Source: Natronohydrobacter sp. (GTDB taxonomy: Bacteria; Pseudomonadota; Alphaproteobacteria; Rhodobacterales; Rhodobacteraceae). Taken from it: a stretch of 5,718 nt of DNA. The number at the start of each line of letters is the position of its first letter. Positions within the stretch are counted from its first letter, which is position 1. The stretch lies in NCBI GenBank assembly GCA_007123015.1, contig SKSL01000235.1:1-5718 (forward strand), given 5' to 3'. The notes under the pieces are model-generated. The model saw only the letters and a list, made by a program, of their open reading frames with translations. It ran no database searches and had not been told where the DNA came from. The translations under genes and the position numbers were made by a program. This document shows, one piece after another, positions 1-5,630 of the stretch.

Positions 1-168
1 CGCCCGATGATGCGCGCGGCCATAGCCATGTTCATCCAGAATGCGGTCCGGATCCGCCGTGAAGCCGCGATAGGCAAAGAACATCGCCTCGATGCCCTTG
101 CGCAGCTGTTCATCGGTCAGGAACAGCAGGTTCTCTCCCCCGATCGTGTTGGAAGCGCGTTCGGCCAT
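1..168 (-). CDS. petP: MarR-family transcriptional regulator, PetP-like (N-terminal part, runs off the window)
   Basis: Only the first 56 codons are present; the gene continues beyond position 1. The peptide starts MAERASNTIGGENLLFLTDE and continues with a GIEAMFFAYRGFTADPDRIL segment and GYGRAHHRA. I recognise this as the N-terminus of the MarR-type protein called PetP in Rhodobacter, where it is linked to the response regulator PetR. The winged-helix DNA-binding part lies outside the window, so the family call rests on recalled N-terminal sequence. The ATG at 168-166 is preceded by AGAGGG (181-176), a reasonable ribosome-binding site 7 nt away. The gene is divergent from ilvE and has its own promoter at 193-221. 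MarR proteins are usually dimeric repressors that bind palindromes near their own promoters, which fits the inverted repeat at 198-216. Assignment to petP itself, rather than another MarR paralogue, is less certain. Confidence 0.72.
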   Translation of the reverse strand, partial: MAERASNTIGGENLLFLTDEQLRKGIEAMFFAYRGFTADPDRILDEHGYGRAHHRA

Positions 169-192
169 GATCTTGCCCTCTTTGACGCCGCT

Positions 193-221
193 ATTTTATG
201 TCAGCCTTGTTGACATTCCAA
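193..221 (-). promoter_or_regulatory. sigma70-type promoter of the MarR (petP-like) gene
   Basis: Read on the minus strand, TTGGAA (221-216) is followed by exactly 17 nt and then TAAAAT (198-193). The -10 matches the consensus at five of six positions and the -35 at four. Initiation would fall near 186, giving a leader of about 18 nt that contains the AGAGGG ribosome-binding site. Spacing, sequence and position all fit; this is a reading by eye, not a mapped start. Confidence 0.6.
198..216. promoter_or_regulatory. Inverted repeat ATGTCA-N7-TGACAT, candidate MarR operator
   Basis: ATGTCA (198-203) and TGACAT (211-216) are perfect reverse complements separated by 7 bp. The 17-bp spacer of the minus-strand promoter (199-215) starts and ends exactly with the two inner 5-bp arms. 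The right arm also overlaps TTGACA (210-215), a perfect -35 for the divergent ilvE direction. A dimer bound here would block the MarR promoter and could touch ilvE transcription. The dyad is seen directly; the identity of the binding protein is inferred from the adjacent MarR gene. Confidence 0.5.
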
Positions 222-238
222 GAGTGAATTGATAGCGA
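210..238 (+). promoter_or_regulatory. Tentative ilvE promoter
   Basis: TTGACA at 210-215 is a perfect -35 element. Seventeen bp downstream the -10 position reads TAGCGA (233-238), a poor match. TAGAAT at 244-249 is a better -10 hexamer but has no -35 at the right distance. Initiation near 245 would give a leader of about 75 nt before ilvE. The -35 is attractive, the -10 is not, so the start site remains open. Confidence 0.3.
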
Positions 239-263
239 TTCCCTAGAATTCGCGTAACTTTAT

Positions 264-276
264 GTCCGTATCGGAC
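264..276. repeat. Short perfect inverted repeat in the ilvE leader
   Basis: GTCCG (264-268) and CGGAC (272-276) flank a TAT centre. It lies 45 nt before the ilvE ATG, so it would be a small hairpin in the ilvE leader RNA, or a DNA site if transcription starts downstream. No U tract follows, so it is not a terminator. No leader peptide rich in Val, Leu or Ile codons is seen beside it. Its significance is unknown and it could be chance. Confidence 0.3.
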
Positions 277-310
277 CTAATCTGCGCAACATCTGAAAAC
301 GCAGGCAAGT

Positions 311-315
311 GGAGG
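311..315 (+). promoter_or_regulatory. Ribosome-binding site that fixes the ilvE start
   Basis: GGAGG at 311-315 is 5 nt from ATG at 321. An in-frame GTG at 309 overlaps this Shine-Dalgarno and would add only four residues (M-E-A-Q), so ATG 321 is the start. Confidence 0.85.
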
Positions 316-320
316 CACAG

Positions 321-1190
321 ATGGCCGGTGCATATGACGACAGGGACGGACAGATCTGGATGGATGGCAAGCTGGTGCCCTGGCGGGATGCGAATGTGCA
401 TATTCTGAGCCATGCCATGCACTATGCTTCTTCGGTGTTTGAAGGTGAGCGCTGCTATTCCGGCAAGATCTTCAAGAGCCGTGAACATTCAGAGCGGCTG
501 CTGGAATCGGGGCGGCTGCTGGACATGCCGATCCCTTACACGGTCGATGAGATCGAGGCCGCGAAAACCGCTGTGCTGGAAGCCAACGGTCTGACCGATG
601 CCTATGTGCGCGCGGTGGCCTGGCGCGGGGCGGGGGAAGATATGGGGGTCGCGGCCCGGCGCAACCCTGTGCGGCTGGCTGTGGCCGCATGGGAATGGGG
701 GGCGTATTACGGCGATGCGAAATGGCAGGGCGCGAAGCTAGATATTGCAAAATGGAAGCGCCCCTCGCCAGAGACGATCCCTACAGCGGCCAAGGCGGCG
801 GGGCTTTACATGATCTGCACCATGTCCAAGCACGCGGCCGAGGAAAAGGGCTGTTCGGACGCGTTGTTCATGGATTATCGCGGCTATGTGGCGGAAGCCA
901 CCGGCGCGAATGTGTTTTTCGTGAAAGATGGCGAAGTCCACACGCCGATCCCCGATGCGATCCTGAACGGCATCACCCGCCAGACTGTGATCGCCATGCT
1001 GCGCGATATGGGAATTGTGGTGCATGAGCGCCATATCATGCCTGAAGAGCTGGAAAGCTTTTCAGAATGCTGGCTGACCGGGACAGCGGCGGAAGTGACG
1101 CCTGTGGGCCAGATTGGCGACTATCACTTTCAGGTCGGGCAGATGACCCGCAAAGTGTCCGAAACCTATGAGGCCCTGGTGCGCGCGTGA
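321..1190 (+). CDS. ilvE: Branched-chain amino acid aminotransferase
   Basis: This 289-residue fold-type IV PLP enzyme interconverts Val, Leu and Ile with their 2-oxo acids, using 2-oxoglutarate/glutamate as partner. It is cytosolic and catalyses the last step of branched-chain amino acid synthesis and the first step of breakdown. The N-terminus has IWMDGKLVPWRDANVHILSH and the conserved YASSVFEGER (35-44). The PLP Schiff-base lysine is K158 in IPTAAKAAG. AYVRAVAWRG (94-103) carries the Arg matching the substrate-pocket Arg. YVAEATGANVFFVKDG (189-204) supplies the PLP-pyridine glutamate E192. LTGTAAEVTPVG (252-263) is the C-terminal cofactor-phosphate and substrate loop. The length is close to that of other short bacterial BCATs. 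The start follows from the GGAGG site at 311-315. It is divergent from a MarR gene and overlaps the downstream GST-like gene by 4 nt, suggesting one operon. D-amino acid transaminase or 4-amino-4-deoxychorismate lyase are less likely alternatives. Confidence 0.93.
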   Translation: MAGAYDDRDGQIWMDGKLVPWRDANVHILSHAMHYASSVFEGERCYSGKIFKSREHSERLLESGRLLDMPIPYTVDEIEAAKTAVLEANGLTDAYVRAVAWRGAGEDMGVAARRNPVRLAVAAWEWGAYYGDAKWQGAKLDIAKWKRPSPETIPTAAKAAGLYMICTMSKHAAEEKGCSDALFMDYRGYVAEATGANVFFVKDGEVHTPIPDAILNGITRQTVIAMLRDMGIVVHERHIMPEELESFSECWLTGTAAEVTPVGQIGDYHFQVGQMTRKVSETYEALVRA

Positions 1191-1807
1191 GCGCACCGGT
1201 CCTGTGGTCCTTTCGCCGCTGCCCATATGCCATCCGTGCGCGCTTGGCGATCCAGAGCAGCGGCGTTCGGGTCGACTTGCGCGAAATCCTGCTGCGCGAG
1301 AAACCGTCCGAGTTTCTGGCGGCCTCGCCCAGTGGGACAGTGCCCTGTCTGGTGACAGATCAGGGCGTGATCGATGAAAGTCTGGAGATCATGGCTTGGG
1401 CGCTACACCAGCGCGATCCTGAAGGCTGGCTGGACATGCCGCAAGGGGGCGTGGACTGGATCGCGCGCTGTGACGGGCCGTTCAAGCAGGCGCTCGACCG
1501 GGTGAAATATGCCAGCCGCTATCCGGATCAGAACCCCGAGACGCATCTTGCCACGGCTTGCGCTTTCCTCGGCGATCTGGACGCGCAGCTTGACGGCTGG
1601 CTGTTCGCGCGCCCGACCCTTGCCGATATGGCGGTCCTGCCCTTCATCCGGCAATTCGCCTTCATCGACAAAGCATGGTTCGATGCGCAGCCCTGGCCGA
1701 AGGTGCAGGACTGGCTGGCGCGGTTTCTGACGTCAGAGGGTCTTGCCTTGGTCATGCCGAAATACCCGCGCTGGGAAGAGGGAAAGCCGGGTCAGCCTTT
1801 TCCCTGA
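1187..1807 (+). CDS. Glutathione S-transferase-like protein, thioredoxin-fold N-terminal domain
   Basis: This 206-residue cytosolic protein has the two-domain GST layout. In the N-terminal thioredoxin-like domain (about 1-75), RRCPYAIRARL (10-20) places a Cys (C12) where cysteine-type GSTs and glutaredoxins have their reactive thiol. GTVPCL holds the cis-proline (P53), and DESLEI (63-68) holds the acidic-Ser pair that usually contacts the glutathione gamma-glutamyl group. The helical C-terminal domain contains ARPTLADMAVLPFIRQF, with the T144-D147 N-capping box typical of GSTs. A single CP motif rather than CPxC suggests glutathione-dependent thiol or deglutathionylation chemistry rather than ordinary conjugation, but the substrate cannot be told. 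Translation starts at GTG 1187, whose GTGA overlaps the ilvE stop codon. There is only a distant GAGG (1170-1173), so translational coupling to ilvE is likely. It faces the antiporter gene across 66 bp. Confidence 0.82.
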   Translation: MSAPVLWSFRRCPYAIRARLAIQSSGVRVDLREILLREKPSEFLAASPSGTVPCLVTDQGVIDESLEIMAWALHQRDPEGWLDMPQGGVDWIARCDGPFKQALDRVKYASRYPDQNPETHLATACAFLGDLDAQLDGWLFARPTLADMAVLPFIRQFAFIDKAWFDAQPWPKVQDWLARFLTSEGLALVMPKYPRWEEGKPGQPFP

Positions 1808-1873
1808 TCGCTGTCCTCACTTGTTGCGTGTTTTCATGCGTAAAACCGGAAACCACTTCTGTGCAAACATGCT

Positions 1874-4387
1874 CTATTTCGTGGGCTTGTCTGGCAGCGC
1901 TGCCTGATCCAGCGTGATCCCGCGCAGCTCGGCACTGTGCAGCACTGCGCGATAGAGCGTTCGATTGCGCGCCAGCTTGCGCTTGAAGCGGGCCTCGTCC
2001 AGTGACAGAAGCGTGCAATGGCTGATGGCGCTGATCATGGCGCGGCGCGGTTCACGGGTCAGCATGCCGATATGGCCGAAGAATTCGCCACTGCCTAACC
2101 GCAATTTCTGGCCCTTGCGTTCCATCTCGACTGCGCCGGAGGCGATGAAATAGACACAATGCGGCACCTCGCCCTTGCGCAGCAGGATTGTGCCGGGTTC
2201 GACATGATGCGTGCGCAGCGCGCGGGCAAGCTGGCGGCGCTGGGCGTCGGGCATGTCCTGAAACAGCGGGAAGCTGCGCAGGAACGCATCTTTTTGCAAC
2301 GCGAAATCCAGATGCGGGCGCCGGTCGAGCTGGGCGCGGCGCGCGGCCGTGCGGCTTAGCAAAGTTGCGTGCAATTCGCGGCTGATCAGCCCGTCATTGC
2401 GCAATTGCTCGTATTCGCGCTCTTCCAGCCGCAGCGAGGTGCGCCGGATGAAACGGCGTTGCATTTCTTCGGCATAGCCCGGATATTGTAGCCGCAGCCC
2501 TTCCAGCACGCTATCCGTTTCCTCTTCGCGCCGACGCAAAAGCTCATGCAGCAGATCCGCCACGCGGCGGCCATGGATGCGCCGGATCTTGGTGTCGATA
2601 TAGCCATGCAATTCGCCCAGGATCAGGCGTTGATTGAGCAGGATTTCAAACCGGTCCGCTGTCATCTGTTCCAGCGGCAGCGACCAGCGCAGCCGGTTAT
2701 GCAGCCAGACGGCGATGCGATACCAGCTGCCATAGCCCAGACCCTTGCGCGCGGCGGCGCGGTAATCATTGCGCCCGCCGCCGCGGGTCAGTTCGATCAG
2801 CCGGTCCACATCGGATAGCATCCGCTCGACCAAACGGGCCGAAAACACCTGCATGCGGAAATAATCCAGGATCAGATCGCGCTCGCGCCCAGCCAGCGCG
2901 ACCAGCCCCAGAGTGACGCGCTCACGATCCGGGATTTCCTCGGCATTCTCGGCCAGTTCGACAGCGTCATCCAGCCGTTCGGCAAAGCGCTTGGCCTCGG
3001 ACCGGATCACGTCTTGCGGCAGTTTGTAGTCGCGGGCGGTTTCAGCGATTTCTTCGCGCACATTTTGCAGCGCGACGGCAATCACCTGATGCGAGAGCGC
3101 CTGATCGAGCTTTGGCAGCCGGTTCAGCCCGAGCGCTGTGATCATCCAGCGCAAGGTCGTGCCTTGGACCAGCAGCGTGAACAGCGTGAAGCCAGTCGCA
3201 AGGATGCCCACTTCGCGCTTGATCTCGGGGGGCACAAGCGCGCTTTCCGTGACCGCCAGTGCCAGCGCCAGAGTGACAGCGCCGCGCAAGCCGCCCCAGA
3301 GGATCGCGCCACGATAGGCCGGTTCGACCTGTGGCGAAAGGCGCAGGGCCGCGAGCGCAGGCAGCATGCCCCAGAGCAAAAGCGCGCGCGCGGCAAAGGC
3401 GGCAGCCACCATGATCAGGATCAGGACCAGATCGTATAGCCGCAGATCGCCCATCAAGCGCGGGATCAGCAGGGCTGCCAGAATGAAGATCAGCGCCCCC
3501 GCCCAATAGGCCAGCACATCCCAGACTTCGCGCAGATAGCTCCAGCTCATGGGTGTGATCCGGCCCGGCCCCATCAGGTTCAGCGCCAGCCCGGCAAAGA
3601 CCACGGCGATCACACCCGAAGTCTGCAGGAATTGTTCCGCGATCACATAGGTCAGATAGGGCAGCGCCACACTGACCGAGACTTGCGCGCGCGGAAAACC
3701 GGGCATCAGCGCCATGAGGCTGATTGCAACCCGCGCGAGAACGGGCCCCAGGATGACCCCGCCGAGGATCAGCCAGGGAAATGTCATCAGCCCATCGCTG
3801 AAGGTCGGATTCGGCACGCCCAGCATGACGAAAGTCATGAAGAAGCCGAACAGCGCGATGGCGGCCGCGTCATTGAGCAGGCTTTCGCCCTCGACGATCC
3901 GGGTCAGGCGCTGGGGCGCGGCGATATTGCGGAAAATACTGACCACGGCCGAGGGGTCAGTGGTCGAGACAATCGCGCCGATCAGCAGACAGGCGGCGAG
4001 TGAGATGGTGGTGAAAGGTTTCAGCGCCATACCGATGATCACAGTCGAGGCGATCACAGCGCCCACAGCCATCACCAGAATCGGCACCCAGTCATCCAGC
4101 ATCCGGCGCGCATTGACCATAAGTGCCACCTGAAACAACAAGGTTGGCAACAGCACATAGAGGAAGACATTCGAGCGGATCGGCAATTCGAGCAGCCGCC
4201 GGAAAATCGGGTTGATTTCGGTGCTCAGATCGCTGGACAGAACCGCCAGCGCCACCCCGCCGATCATTGCCCCCATCACTGCCAGAATCACCGAAAACGG
4301 CAGGCGCAGCCGCTCAGAGAGAGGTTCGGACAATCCGATGACAATGAAAAGCGCAGCAATCGCGCCGACAAGAGCGATGATATCCAT
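1874..4387 (-). CDS. CPA1-family Na+(K+)/H+ antiporter with C-terminal cyclic-nucleotide-binding-like domain
   Basis: This 837-residue inner-membrane protein probably exchanges H+ for Na+ or K+. Residues 1 to about 416 form 12-13 hydrophobic segments with CPA1 hallmarks: LPTLLFQVAL (80-89), STTDPSAVV (141-149), EGESLLNDAAAIALF (166-180) with the transport pair N172-D173, and GGLRGAVTLALAL (365-377) with R368. Residues about 417-699 are a long, charged, Arg/Glu-rich and mainly helical cytosolic region. Residues about 700-805 (window 1973-2290) resemble a cNMP-binding domain: PLFQDMPDAQRRQLARAL, VEPGTILLRKGE, VYFIASGAVEM and FFGHIGMLTREPRRA. The order matches the plant SOS1 type and lacks the voltage-sensor domain of sperm NHE (SLC9C). 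Two key sites differ: Q86 replaces the usual Glu/Asp and H772 replaces the usual Glu of FGE. The ATG at 4387 is chosen because the first membrane helix begins there; it has no Shine-Dalgarno. The ion is not predictable. Confidence 0.9.
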   Translation of the reverse strand: MDIIALVGAIAALFIVIGLSEPLSERLRLPFSVILAVMGAMIGGVALAVLSSDLSTEINPIFRRLLELPIRSNVFLYVLLPTLLFQVALMVNARRMLDDWVPILVMAVGAVIASTVIIGMALKPFTTISLAACLLIGAIVSTTDPSAVVSIFRNIAAPQRLTRIVEGESLLNDAAAIALFGFFMTFVMLGVPNPTFSDGLMTFPWLILGGVILGPVLARVAISLMALMPGFPRAQVSVSVALPYLTYVIAEQFLQTSGVIAVVFAGLALNLMGPGRITPMSWSYLREVWDVLAYWAGALIFILAALLIPRLMGDLRLYDLVLILIMVAAAFAARALLLWGMLPALAALRLSPQVEPAYRGAILWGGLRGAVTLALALAVTESALVPPEIKREVGILATGFTLFTLLVQGTTLRWMITALGLNRLPKLDQALSHQVIAVALQNVREEIAETARDYKLPQDVIRSEAKRFAERLDDAVELAENAEEIPDRERVTLGLVALAGRERDLILDYFRMQVFSARLVERMLSDVDRLIELTRGGGRNDYRAAARKGLGYGSWYRIAVWLHNRLRWSLPLEQMTADRFEILLNQRLILGELHGYIDTKIRRIHGRRVADLLHELLRRREEETDSVLEGLRLQYPGYAEEMQRRFIRRTSLRLEEREYEQLRNDGLISRELHATLLSRTAARRAQLDRRPHLDFALQKDAFLRSFPLFQDMPDAQRRQLARALRTHHVEPGTILLRKGEVPHCVYFIASGAVEMERKGQKLRLGSGEFFGHIGMLTREPRRAMISAISHCTLLSLDEARFKRKLARNRTLYRAVLHSAELRGITLDQAALPDKPTK

Positions 4388-4394
4388 ATTTGGC

Positions 4395-4400
4395 AGTATA
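4395..4400 (-). promoter_or_regulatory. Candidate -10 element of the antiporter gene (leaderless start)
   Basis: On the minus strand TATACT (4400-4395) matches the sigma70 -10 at five of six positions. Seven nt (GCCAAAT) separate it from the ATG at 4387, so the A of the start codon is about where transcription would begin. No good -35 is seen at 16-18 bp: GTCGCT lies at 17, and TTGCGC (4418-4413) is only 12 bp away. A small dyad GCCG-AAATC-CGGC (4402-4414) lies just upstream. Support is the hexamer plus the missing Shine-Dalgarno. Confidence 0.4.
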
Positions 4401-4475
4401 AGCCGAAATCCGGCGCAAGCGACGGGTTTCGTTCACGGATTCATCTTTTGCGCCGATATGGCGTGACTGAAGGCG

Positions 4476-5339
4476 TCACTCCGCTGCGAGTGCCATTTTC
4501 GCAGAAGGATCGCGCCCAAGGTCGACCAGCGCGCTGACAATCTGGTCCATCAGAATAGCGAAAGCCTCGAAATTGTCATTCGGCGTGACAGTGCGCTCAT
4601 CAAGATAGAGGCCGCGGTCAATTTCGATTTGAATCGCATGCTGCCCGTTCGAGGGCGTGCCATGGCGTTGCGTGATATAGGCCCCGGCAAAGGGAGAATT
4701 GCGCGCGACCCGCAGCCCGGCATCTGTGAAGATTCGCGCGACCGCATCGCTGATGCTGGAATGCGCGGTCGCACCGAAGCGGTCGCCCAGAACGATATCC
4801 GGGCGCAGTGAAGTATGTTGCCGGTTCATGCTGATGGCGTCGCGCGGCATGGAATGCATATCCAGCAGAATGGCCCGGCCGAAGCGTTCGCGCTGTTCTC
4901 GCATCAAACCTTCGAGTTTGCTGTGATACGGGTGCCAGAATTTGCGCAAACGGGCATCGGCTTCGGCGCGGGTGATCTTGCCGCGATAGATCGCCCGCCC
5001 GCCCGCGACCACACGCGGGATCACGCCCAGCCCGGAACTGATCCGCGGATTGAGCCCATGCGCCGCGACTCCGCTGATCAGGGCCGGATCCAGTTCTGTC
5101 GCGGCGCGGTTGTAATCGACATAGGCGCGCGGCACAGTCCCCAGCAGGACAGGGGATCCAGCGGCGCTGGCACTGCGCAGAAAGCGATCGACGAACGCAT
5201 CCTCCGAGGACCGCAGCACAGTCGGTTCGAGGACAGAGGCTTTCAGGAATTCCTTGGGATAGTCCCGCCCACTATGCGGCGAGGCGAAGATGATCGCACT
5301 GCTGGGCGTTTGTGCCGGAAGGTAGTCGAAAGCGTGCAT
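4476..5339 (-). CDS. N-formylglutamate amidohydrolase family protein
   Basis: This 287-residue cytosolic protein belongs to the FGase family, metal-dependent hydrolases whose named reaction is N-formyl-L-glutamate to formate plus glutamate (last step of one histidine-degradation route, HutG). Family motifs in order: ASPHSGRDYP (19-28, H22), SSEDAFVDRF (44-53), PRAYVDYNRAATELDP (70-85), GLGVIPRV (103-110), HPYH (136-139), ILLDMHSMP (157-165, H162), PDIVLGDRFG (180-189), GAYITQRHG (219-227) and QIEIDRGLYLDE (237-248). H22, an acidic residue near 46-47 and H162 are the likely metal ligands, by analogy with carboxypeptidase-like folds. No hut genes are beside it, so the physiological substrate may be another N-acyl amino acid or peptide; I therefore give no symbol. 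A good promoter lies at 5362-5389. The antiporter gene follows 88 bp downstream on the same strand, with no strong terminator between them. Confidence 0.85.
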   Translation of the reverse strand: MHAFDYLPAQTPSSAIIFASPHSGRDYPKEFLKASVLEPTVLRSSEDAFVDRFLRSASAAGSPVLLGTVPRAYVDYNRAATELDPALISGVAAHGLNPRISSGLGVIPRVVAGGRAIYRGKITRAEADARLRKFWHPYHSKLEGLMREQRERFGRAILLDMHSMPRDAISMNRQHTSLRPDIVLGDRFGATAHSSISDAVARIFTDAGLRVARNSPFAGAYITQRHGTPSNGQHAIQIEIDRGLYLDERTVTPNDNFEAFAILMDQIVSALVDLGRDPSAKMALAAE

Positions 5340-5361
5340 GAGACTTTTCTTTGTTTGTCCT

Positions 5362-5389
5362 GTTATAGACCATGCGGCTTGCGTTTCAA
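5362..5389 (-). promoter_or_regulatory. sigma70-type promoter of the amidohydrolase gene
   Basis: On the minus strand TTGAAA (5389-5384), a 16-nt spacer and TATAAC (5367-5362) give five of six matches in each hexamer. Transcription would start near 5355, leaving a leader of about 16 nt with only a weak purine-rich ribosome-binding site (AAAGAAAAG). The -10 lacks T at its last position, a feature reported as common in Rhodobacter sphaeroides promoters that depend on CarD. Confidence 0.6.
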
Positions 5390-5395
5390 AAGCCC

Positions 5396-5424
5396 TTGAT
5401 CATGTCTGCGACTCCTTTTATAGG
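5396..5424 (+). promoter_or_regulatory. Candidate promoter for tRNA-Val (and rpmJ)
   Basis: TTGATC (5396-5401), 17 bp, then TATAGG (5419-5424) match the consensus at four of six positions each, with ideal spacing. Initiation near 5431 would put the hairpin at 5452-5473 in the precursor. A second possible -35, TTGACG at 5433-5438, has no recognisable -10 (CCCTTT at 17 bp). The -35 lies only 6 bp from the -35 of the divergent amidohydrolase promoter. Confidence 0.4.
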
Positions 5425-5451
5425 CATGGAAATTGACGCGGGCGAGGTGCC

Positions 5452-5473
5452 GCGTCCCTTTTGTTTGGGACGC
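5452..5473. repeat. Perfect 7-bp stem-loop upstream of tRNA-Val
   Basis: GCGTCCC (5452-5458) pairs perfectly with GGGACGC (5467-5473) around a T-rich 8-nt loop. It ends 16 nt before the tRNA 5' end. Neither strand carries a T run after the stem, so it is not a standard intrinsic terminator. If transcription starts near 5431 it forms in the 5' leader of the tRNA precursor. Alternatives are a protein-binding dyad or a remnant of an older terminator. Confidence 0.5.
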
Positions 5474-5489
5474 TGCATCGGGCCGCTCA

Positions 5490-5564
<75 letters not shown>

Positions 5565-5570
5565 TTCACC

Positions 5571-5611
5571 CCTGCTTGCGGGCAGGATAACCCTCAAGGC
5601 GCGCGTGCGCC
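5571..5611 (+). repeat. Two small hairpins between tRNA-Val and rpmJ
   Basis: CCTGC (5571-5575) pairs with GCAGG (5582-5586), and GGCGC (5598-5602) pairs with GCGCC (5607-5611) over a GCGT loop. Neither is followed by a U tract, so they are poor terminators. The second ends 6 nt before the rpmJ Shine-Dalgarno. They could mark RNA processing between tRNA and mRNA or affect rpmJ translation; this is inference. Confidence 0.4.
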
Positions 5612-5617
5612 GCGAAC

Positions 5618-5623
5618 AGGAGA
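5618..5623 (+). promoter_or_regulatory. Ribosome-binding site of rpmJ
   Basis: AGGAGA at 5618-5623 lies 7 nt before the ATG at 5631 and settles the start of the small rpmJ gene. Confidence 0.85.
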
Positions 5624-5630
5624 TAGGCCG

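Noticed and set aside
7..213. Plus-strand open frame at the window start
   Set aside because: It lies antisense to the MarR gene, whose minus-strand reading gives a recognisable protein with promoter and ribosome-binding site.
309..320. Upstream in-frame GTG start for ilvE
   Set aside because: It overlaps the GGAGG ribosome-binding site, has none of its own and adds only four residues.
262..408. Small open frame starting ATG 262 as an ilvE leader peptide
   Set aside because: No ribosome-binding site, no run of Val, Leu or Ile codons, and it continues out of frame far into ilvE.
1808..1873. Terminator between the convergent GST-like and antiporter genes (GTTTT-N7-AAAAC at 1830-1846)
   Set aside because: Only a 5-bp AT-rich stem with no following T run. 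Nothing else notable is seen in this 66-bp gap.
3014..3439. Plus-strand open frame of 141 codons inside the antiporter gene
   Set aside because: Low-complexity Gln/Arg/His-rich antisense translation of the antiporter; a normal by-product of high-GC coding sequence.
4407..4441. AATCCG ... CGGATT inverted repeat upstream of the antiporter
   Set aside because: Six-bp arms 23 nt apart with no extension; expected by chance.
4451..4479. Overlapping short inverted repeats after the amidohydrolase gene (CGCC/GGCG and GTGAC/GTCAC)
   Set aside because: Arms of 4-5 bp and no T run on the minus strand; not a convincing terminator.
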